Shown here piece by piece: positions 49,650-54,952 of a stretch of DNA of 54,952 bases (position 1 is the first letter of the stretch; the number at the start of each line of letters is the position of its first letter). The notes under the pieces are model-generated. The model searched no databases and had not been told where the DNA came from. It was given only the letters and a program-made list of their open reading frames with translations. The DNA comes from Parabacteroides sp. (GTDB lineage: Bacteria; Bacteroidota; Bacteroidia; Bacteroidales; Tannerellaceae): the NCBI GenBank assembly GCA_028689545.1, contig JAQVCX010000011.1, positions 1-54,952 on the forward strand, written 5' to 3'. Position numbers and translations under genes: made by a program.

Positions 49650-51920
49650 TTAACTGGTTACTACCTTTCCCTCGCTTAGCTGGATCAACTTATCCCGTTC
49701 GCCTACGATCCATACAATATCTCCTTCCTCGAAAACCGTGCTGGGAGGCGGATTCTTTATCGAGGTGCTGCCTCGTTCGATACCGATTATCAAGCAGGCG
49801 GCCTTATCACGGATGCCAGACTCTATGATGGAGCGGCCGATCAACCGGGAACCTTCCGAGATGATGATTTGCTCCATGTTCATCTCCTCCTTCCTGGCGT
49901 ACGATTGCTCGGCGTACGACTTCTTGTAGCGTTCCTCCAGATATTTCCGGAAGTGCTCCAGGTCGTCATCCGCCCCTACTACTACCAGTTTATCAAACGG
50001 ATAGAGTCGCTCGTCTCCTCCGGGTATATTGATCCGCGTCTCTCCCCGGATAATCGTTACGATATTTACGTTGCACTTTTGCCTGAAGTTCAGTTCTTTC
50101 AGGCTTTTCCCCATGCTGGGGGAGTTTTGCTTCACCTCGAAATCCGCTAAATGGAGGTCTCGTTCCAATAAGTGATTGGCGAAACGCTGGTTGATCGGGG
50201 CTTTTCGCTCTTGCTCTACCTCCCGGGCTACCAGGTTGCTGAAAAAGTGCCGCTCCATCAAGATCGACTGCCTCTTTAGCCGCTTGGAGAATATCATTAA
50301 TAGGATAACAGCGGAAGCGACCGCCAGCATGATTCCCAACGCCACGTTCAATAACTGCGCGACAGGCAGCATGACAAGGCCGATACAGAGCAGGATCCTG
50401 AGGACTACGAGCGAGACCAGCGGACCCCGGTTGTATTTATTATCGTTCCATAACTGCAGGAACTCCACGGAATGATTCTTTTTCATCATGATCGCCCGCA
50501 ACATGGGGGAGATCAAGGCGAGGATCAAGATCAAGGAGATTAGATTTCCTTGTATGCCGGGCAAATGCTTGCTGATGAACGGAGCCACGATCTGTAGCCA
50601 TAAAAAGATAAGCACCAGGCAGACGGCGGTATAAGTGCCGACGATGCGGATCAAGGCTTTCAGCAGCTTGTCCCACGCGCTTTTTTGGCGGATCGTATTG
50701 GAGCCGGATGAATACCGCTCCAAGAACTGTTTCCAATTCGCCGGCAGGATCCGCTCCGCCCATTTATAAGCGGGGTCCGCCAGCCGGATCATATAAGGTG
50801 TGAAGAAGGTCGTGAGCACGGATACGGCTACAACGATCGGGTACAGATATTGATCCGTCACTTTCAGCGATAACCCCAAACCTGCGATGATGAAGGCGAA
50901 TTCGCCGATCTGCGCTAACGAGAAACCCGATTGGATGGCTATTTTAATGGGTTGCCCGGACAGTAATACCCCGAAGCTGGCGAAACAAATCTGTCCGGCC
51001 ATGACGACGAGCGTGATAAGGCAAATCGGTAATTTATACTCCCAGAGCATCTGAGGATCGATCAGCATACCCACGGACACGAAGAAAATCGCTCCAAATA
51101 AGTCTTTTACCGGTTTCACTAAATGCTCGATCCGCTCGGCGTCGATGGTCTCCGCTAAAATGGAACCCATCACAAAAGCTCCGAGGGCCGAGGAAAACCC
51201 GGCTTTTGTGGCGATCATGACCATGCCCAAGCAGAGCCCGATGCTCACGATCAGCAGCGTCTCCTCATTCAGGAAGCTTTTGGCCTTTTTCAGGAAAGAG
51301 GGGATCAGATAGATCCCTACGACGAAACAGAATAAAAGGAAAATGCCTAGTTTGACCACGCTATCCAGCATCTCCATGCCTTCCACGTGCTTGCTTACCG
51401 CTACGGTAGAAAGCAATACCATCAATAAGACGGCGAATAGATCCTCTACCACCAAGATGCCGAATACGACACCGGCGAATCGCTGGTTGCGCAATCCCAT
51501 GTCGTCGAACGCCTTGAAGATAATCGTCGTGGAAGACATCGATAGCATACCCCCGAGGAACAAGCTGTTCATATGTCCCCAGCCCAGCGATAAGCCCGTG
51601 ATATACCCCACGGTCATCATGCCTATGACGACGGTTATGGCCCCAATGACGGCGGTTCCGCCCACCTTCATCAACTTCTTGAAACTGAAGTCGAGCCCTA
51701 AGGCGAACAACAGGAAGATAACGCCTATATCGGCCCAGATACGGATACTTTCCACATCGGTGACCGTCGGGATTTGCTCGAAGGAAGGCCCTGCGAGTAT
51801 TCCGGCTACGATATACCCCAATACGACTGGTTGCTTTAACTTTTTGAATAACAGGGTAACCAATCCGGCGGATATAAGTATGACCGCGAGATCTGATATG
51901 AGCGCAGGTATCTGAGACAT
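49650..51920 (-). CDS. CPA2-family cation:proton antiporter with TrkA-C domains
   Basis: 756 residues. The first ~385 residues form a Na+/H+ exchanger domain of the KefB/CPA2 type with about 12 helices ([44 protein letters not shown]). A linker with more hydrophobic helices (about 410-555) follows. Two TrkA-C-like ligand-binding modules end the protein (about 600-670 and 685-756; [38 protein letters not shown]). No NAD-binding RCK_N domain is visible, unlike Kef. Likely K+/H+ or Na+/H+ exchange in the inner membrane; the ion is not determinable. A -7 box lies at 51943-51950. Confidence 0.9.
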   Translation of the reverse strand: MSQIPALISDLAVILISAGLVTLLFKKLKQPVVLGYIVAGILAGPSFEQIPTVTDVESIRIWADIGVIFLLFALGLDFSFKKLMKVGGTAVIGAITVVIGMMTVGYITGLSLGWGHMNSLFLGGMLSMSSTTIIFKAFDDMGLRNQRFAGVVFGILVVEDLFAVLLMVLLSTVAVSKHVEGMEMLDSVVKLGIFLLFCFVVGIYLIPSFLKKAKSFLNEETLLIVSIGLCLGMVMIATKAGFSSALGAFVMGSILAETIDAERIEHLVKPVKDLFGAIFFVSVGMLIDPQMLWEYKLPICLITLVVMAGQICFASFGVLLSGQPIKIAIQSGFSLAQIGEFAFIIAGLGLSLKVTDQYLYPIVVAVSVLTTFFTPYMIRLADPAYKWAERILPANWKQFLERYSSGSNTIRQKSAWDKLLKALIRIVGTYTAVCLVLIFLWLQIVAPFISKHLPGIQGNLISLILILALISPMLRAIMMKKNHSVEFLQLWNDNKYNRGPLVSLVVLRILLCIGLVMLPVAQLLNVALGIMLAVASAVILLMIFSKRLKRQSILMERHFFSNLVAREVEQERKAPINQRFANHLLERDLHLADFEVKQNSPSMGKSLKELNFRQKCNVNIVTIIRGETRINIPGGDERLYPFDKLVVVGADDDLEHFRKYLEERYKKSYAEQSYARKEEMNMEQIIISEGSRLIGRSIIESGIRDKAACLIIGIERGSTSIKNPPPSTVFEEGDIVWIVGERDKLIQLSEGKVVTS

Positions 51921-51937
51921 CGTTTATTGTTTTTTCG

Positions 51938-51969
51938 GTTGCCAAAGTTAGGTATTTATTTTAATTTTG
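51938..51969. promoter_or_regulatory. Overlapping divergent promoters
   Basis: Plus strand: GTTG at 51938-51941, 20 bp, TAATTTTG at 51962-51969, reading into the small gene at 51991. Minus strand: TAACTTTG at 51943-51950, reading into the antiporter gene, 22 bp before its start. The minus -7 box lies directly beside the plus -33 box, so the two promoters cannot easily be occupied together. Confidence 0.6.
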
Positions 51970-51990
51970 TGCCTCAAAACAGAAGCCAAA

Positions 51991-52149
51991 ATGAAGAGAA
52001 TGCATCCGCATATCCGCATAAAGCAGTTTTGCCGTATCGCCCATATCAATTATTACGCGGCCCGTGGCATCCTGAGCGATTTGATGGCTATGGGAGCGAT
52101 GGAGTATGTCGTGATCGATAAGCGCATCGCCTATAAACGGATCGCGTAG
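51991..52149 (+). CDS. 52-residue winged-helix-like small protein
   Basis: ATG at 51991 follows a good promoter at 51938-51969; the longer frame from TTG 51967 begins inside the -7 box and is rejected. The protein (KRMHPHIRIKQFCRIAHINY, then AARGILSDLMAMGAMEYVVI, then DKRIAYKRIA) is basic and reads as helix-turn-helix followed by a beta wing, like the C-terminal half of a winged-helix domain. I do not recognise a named family. It runs convergent with the nfeD-like gene (6 bp between stops) and divergent from the antiporter, which it could regulate; that is inference. Confidence 0.6.
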   Translation: MKRMHPHIRIKQFCRIAHINYYAARGILSDLMAMGAMEYVVIDKRIAYKRIA

Positions 52150-52155
52150 AGTCGT

Positions 52156-53535
52156 TTATAGGTTGGTTACATAGATTTGCGCATTCTCGAACCCGACTAC
52201 TTTGACGGGACTCCCTTTCTCGATGAAACCCGCTTCCGATACGCTATCGTATAGCTCTCCCTCGATAGATACCTTGCCCGATGGACGTAAAACGGTAGCG
52301 GCCGTGCCCTCTTTCCCGATCAGCCGTGTCAAATTCGGACTGGATACCGCTTTTTCCAGATCAGCGTTTAAAGCCATTTTCTTTAACGGCCCTTTGTTCC
52401 CTATTCTGTTGGATAGCCCTATCGCTAGCGCGAATCCGATACCCAGCCCTAATAGAACCGTCAAGGCGGCCCTGCCCGTATCCACTCCGGATACGTTCTG
52501 AAAATCGAAAACCGTATTGTTCAGTAAGCTCATCGTAAGTCCGCCCACTACGAGGATAATGCCACCTATCCCCGCTACGCCAAAGCCCGGGATCACGAAT
52601 ATCTCTAGCATGATTAATAGAATACCGAGAATGAATAGCAGGATTTCCCAGTTCTCGGCCAACCCGTCCATATAGAGAGGAGCGAAGTAAAGGATCGCCG
52701 CCAGGATCGCCGCGGCGGATGGGAAGCCAAGTCCCGGGGTCTGCATCTCGAAGTAGATACCACCGATGATAATGATGATGAGCAAGCCCTGTATAGCCGG
52801 ACTCATAAAGAAGCCTTTTACGTTATCGAACCAGGAGGGCTCATAGCTTTTAATCTCATAGTCCTTATATCCGATATATTCCGTGATTACTTGCTCCGGG
52901 CTCTCGGCGATGCCATCGCAATAACCCCATTTGATAGCCTCTTGAGCGGTAAGCGTCAATACTTTGCCGCTATCGATAAGGTTGGGTACGATCACCCTGT
53001 CGTCTACCATCGCCTCGGCGATTAACGGATCTCTTTTCCATGTATAGATCGTGTCGCCGTTTTGTATAAGCGTATCTTTTCCTTGCGCCTCGGCCGTCGA
53101 ACGGATCATGGAACGCATATAAGATTGATATTTATCCGGTAGAGCCGCGCCCGTTTGGTTGACAACCGTAGCCGCTCCTATATTCGCCCCTTTCCGCATG
53201 TAGATCTTCTTGCAGGCGATGGAGATTAACGCGCCCGCCGAGGCCGCGTTATTATCGATAAATACATATACCGGTATGGGACTATATAAAATAGCCGTTC
53301 GCATGGAATCGGCAGATTCCAGCAATCCGCCGTATGTGTTCATATGCAATAAGATGGCATCGGCGTGTACTTGTCTGGCCTCCGCTAATCCGTTATGGAG
53401 GTAAATCCACGTGGTGTTATCGATCTCTTTTTTTATATCAATCGTATATATTAAGGACCTCTCTTCAGCCTTTGATTGAAAAGAGACTACAAGCATTAAA
53501 GCTATAGTCGCTAATACTGTTAATAAACGTTTCAT
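52156..53535 (-). CDS. NfeD-type membrane serine protease (ClpP-like)
   Basis: 459 residues. Signal peptide (KRLLTVLATIALMLVVSFQSKA), then a ClpP/SppA-fold protease domain (about 28-215) with nucleophile Ser99 (NNAASAGALIS) and general base Lys135 (LPDKYQSYMRSM). Several membrane helices fill about 250-390, and a C-terminal OB-fold NfeD domain spans about 395-455 (SVEGELYDSVSEAGFIEKGS). This NfeD1b layout cleaves hydrophobic tails of partner stomatins in archaeal homologues; slipin/SPFH genes usually adjoin, but none is in this window. Probably inner-membrane quality control. Confidence 0.9.
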   Translation of the reverse strand: MKRLLTVLATIALMLVVSFQSKAEERSLIYTIDIKKEIDNTTWIYLHNGLAEARQVHADAILLHMNTYGGLLESADSMRTAILYSPIPVYVFIDNNAASAGALISIACKKIYMRKGANIGAATVVNQTGAALPDKYQSYMRSMIRSTAEAQGKDTLIQNGDTIYTWKRDPLIAEAMVDDRVIVPNLIDSGKVLTLTAQEAIKWGYCDGIAESPEQVITEYIGYKDYEIKSYEPSWFDNVKGFFMSPAIQGLLIIIIIGGIYFEMQTPGLGFPSAAAILAAILYFAPLYMDGLAENWEILLFILGILLIMLEIFVIPGFGVAGIGGIILVVGGLTMSLLNNTVFDFQNVSGVDTGRAALTVLLGLGIGFALAIGLSNRIGNKGPLKKMALNADLEKAVSSPNLTRLIGKEGTAATVLRPSGKVSIEGELYDSVSEAGFIEKGSPVKVVGFENAQIYVTNL

Positions 53536-53726
53536 CTTGTCTGTATTATATTCGTTTTTACTATTTGATTAAAAAATGTAATGCGTTTGTTGTAAATGTC
53601 GACTATTACGACGTGTGTAACTTGTAAATAATGCTCATTCTCAATAAGATTTGCAATATAAATATTAAGTTGCGATTTTTAGTATTAATATTTATCAAAG
53701 AACGGTATATCTCCAATTTTAATTTA

Positions 53727-53734
53727 TATATTTG
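53727..53734 (+). promoter_or_regulatory. -7 element for the ECF sigma gene
   Basis: TATATTTG fits TAnnTTTG; no good -33 is found. The leader is about 60 nt. If the gene is autoregulated, an alternative promoter may exist. Confidence 0.45.
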
Positions 53735-53800
53735 CTCCATCCTTCAATGTTTGAAGGGTAATACTTATATGGTATTAAACCTTATTTAACAAGTAACAAT

Positions 53801-54310
53801 ATGAATGCGTTGCAATTTCAGAAAAAATTATTGAGCATGCAAGAAAACATGATGAATTTTGCGCTTATGCTTACGGCGAATAAAGACGATGCCCAAGATC
53901 TGATGCAGGATACAACGCTGAAGGTTTTAGACAATCAAGAGAAATTTGTAGACAATGTCAATTTTAAAGGTTGGGTCTTGACTGTGATGCGTAATATTTT
54001 CATTAACAATTATCATAAGATCGTTCGTGCGCAAACTGTCGTAGATCAAGGTGTCGACTTATATAACTTGGATGCTGTGAACGACTCAGGTTTTGGTTCT
54101 CCGGATGGTGCTTTTCAAATTCAGGAGATCACGAAAGCGATCAACGGTTTGAACAATGAGCTGAAGGTTCCATTCTCTATGTTTTTGAGCGGCTATAAGT
54201 ATAATGAGATCGCTGATAAACTGAATGTTCCCCTGGGAACGATCAAGAGCCGTATATTTTTCGCTCGACAAGAATTGCAAAAGGTCTTAAAGGATTTTCG
54301 TCAAGGATAA
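53801..54310 (+). CDS. ECF-type RNA polymerase sigma factor
   Basis: 169 residues. Region 2 (about 10-75) has MLTANKDDAQDLMQDTTLKV and NFKGWVLTVMRNIFINNYHK; region 4 (about 108-165) has LNNELKVPFSMFLSGYKYNE and the helix-turn-helix IADKLNVPLGTIKSRIFFAR. Short group-4 sigma, as used in Bacteroidetes for envelope or oxidative responses; its regulon cannot be told. No anti-sigma gene follows (the next gene converges), so control may be by transcription or by an unlinked factor. None of the susC genes here has an STN domain, so a link to them is not supported. Confidence 0.92.
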   Translation: MNALQFQKKLLSMQENMMNFALMLTANKDDAQDLMQDTTLKVLDNQEKFVDNVNFKGWVLTVMRNIFINNYHKIVRAQTVVDQGVDLYNLDAVNDSGFGSPDGAFQIQEITKAINGLNNELKVPFSMFLSGYKYNEIADKLNVPLGTIKSRIFFARQELQKVLKDFRQG

Positions 54311-54330
54311 ACACGCTTTATATAAAAGTG

Positions 54331-54372
54331 AGAGGGTGCGTCAAGTAAATACATACTTTTGACGCACCCTCT
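54331..54372. terminator. Bidirectional terminator between convergent genes
   Basis: Perfect 14-bp arms (AGAGGGTGCGTCAA, 54331-54344; complement 54359-54372), followed by TCCTTTTTATT on the plus strand and TTTTATA on the minus strand. Confidence 0.8.
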
Positions 54373-54378
54373 TCCTTT

Positions 54379-54952
54379 TTATTCGGCCGGTTGGTATAAA
54401 TATCTCTTGATGCTTCTTTTAGGCGTTTTCTCGAATTCTTCTTGATACAGCTTGAAACAGGTGATTTTACTGTAATTCGGCATCTCCTCGTTCACTTGGT
54501 CAATGTTGGTCTGCATTAACTTCTCGATTTCGGAATGTTGTATGCCCGCCTTATCCGCTTGCTCCCAATCCGGATAAATGAGGGCTACTAGCTTGCCTCC
54601 TTGGGAGATGATGAGCGATTCCGCTACATATAGCCGGTTATTCAAGCGATCCTCGATCTCTTCCGGATAGATATTCTGTCCGCTAGGCCCTAGAATCATG
54701 CTTTTGCTACGGCCACGGATATATAAGGATCCATCTTTATCGAGGGTTCCCAGATCGCCGGTACGCATCCATCCGTCAGGCATCATGATGGCTTTCGTGG
54801 CCTCTGGATTCTTGTAATAACCGAGCATCACGTTCATACCCTTTACCCATATCTCTCCCACCTTGTTTTCCGGGTCCTCCGAATCGATGCGGACTTCCAT
54901 GCGGTCTACGATGCGTCCTACGGAACCGGGTTTAAACTCATCCCATTGCGCG
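54379..54952 (-). CDS. AMP-binding acyl-CoA synthetase, C-terminal part
   Basis: Partial: 190 residues of open frame reach the window edge, and the 5' part lies beyond. The sequence upstream of the first Met reads AQWDEFKPGSVGRIVDR in frame, so the gene clearly continues. ANL-superfamily motifs: GEIWVKGMNVMLGYYKNPEA, GWMRTGDLGTLDKDGSLYIR (ATP Asp), GRSKSMILGPSGQNIYPEEI (hinge) and TPKRSIKRYLY with the catalytic Lys near the end. Consistent with long-chain fatty acid-CoA ligase; the exact acid cannot be told from this half. Confidence 0.88.
   Translation of the reverse strand, partial: AQWDEFKPGSVGRIVDRMEVRIDSEDPENKVGEIWVKGMNVMLGYYKNPEATKAIMMPDGWMRTGDLGTLDKDGSLYIRGRSKSMILGPSGQNIYPEEIEDRLNNRLYVAESLIISQGGKLVALIYPDWEQADKAGIQHSEIEKLMQTNIDQVNEEMPNYSKITCFKLYQEEFEKTPKRSIKRYLYQPAE

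Overview
The window looks like a chromosomal segment of a gut Bacteroidales bacterium, most likely Parabacteroides (P. distasonis-like). This is inferred from three SusC/SusD outer-membrane pairs, promoters of the Bacteroidetes type (TTTG, about 19-21 bp, TAnnTTTG), few Shine-Dalgarno sites, an rnfBCDGEA operon preceded by an RseC-like gene, the serC-serA-DUF1015 cluster, moderate GC, and many palindromic intergenic repeats. Species assignment is from memory of such genomes, not from a search. Nothing indicates a plasmid or prophage; one tyrosine recombinase stands alone.

Layout. 1-4.3 kb: a TPR/coiled-coil/HTH membrane lipoprotein, a 6-bladed beta-propeller lipoprotein and a small periplasmic TPR protein. 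4.4-10.8 kb (minus strand): secA, a degenerate alkaline-phosphatase-like protein, and a DUF4105 membrane protein whose stop overlaps the start of the phosphatase-like gene. 10.8-12.4 kb: nested inverted repeats, tRNA-Gly(CCC) and argB. 12.8-31.2 kb: the accessory core, with three SusC/SusD pairs in the same orientation. The first susC carries a frameshift. A ModF-like tandem ABC ATPase lies between pairs one and two, and a lipid-binding-type lipoprotein and a tyrosine recombinase lie between pairs two and three. 31.6-36.5 kb: rarA, serC, serA-like and DUF1015. 36.7-44.9 kb (minus): galE downstream of a complete Rnf operon headed by an RseC-like gene, then a DUF3078 outer-membrane protein gene. 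45.1-48.7 kb: pyrG and yidC. 48.9-51.9 kb (minus): a CPA2 antiporter gene followed by kdsB. 52-55 kb: a 52-residue winged-helix-like small protein, an NfeD-type membrane protease, an ECF sigma factor and the C-terminal part of an acyl-CoA synthetase.

How genes work together. The SusCD pairs are TonB-dependent importers with lid lipoproteins. SecA and YidC export and insert envelope proteins, and DUF4105 proteins have been linked to lipoprotein N-acylation. Rnf couples ferredoxin and NADH to ion pumping. serC, serA and argB are amino-acid biosynthesis; pyrG, kdsB and galE supply nucleotides and activated sugars for LPS and glycans.

The most unusual signals are these: a dispersed intergenic repeat with a strict 22-bp period at three loci, plus a fourth locus with the same period but different sequence; a two-copy 50-bp palindromic element; a GTTGACA heptamer hairpin that supplies the last codons of a gene; a nested inverted repeat with about 60-bp arms beside the tRNA; an alkaline phosphatase-like protein that lacks the family's catalytic signature; an ABC ATPase with one degenerate site; a 3-phosphoglycerate dehydrogenase with Lys for the catalytic His; and a tiny winged-helix-like protein whose promoter interlocks with that of the antiporter.
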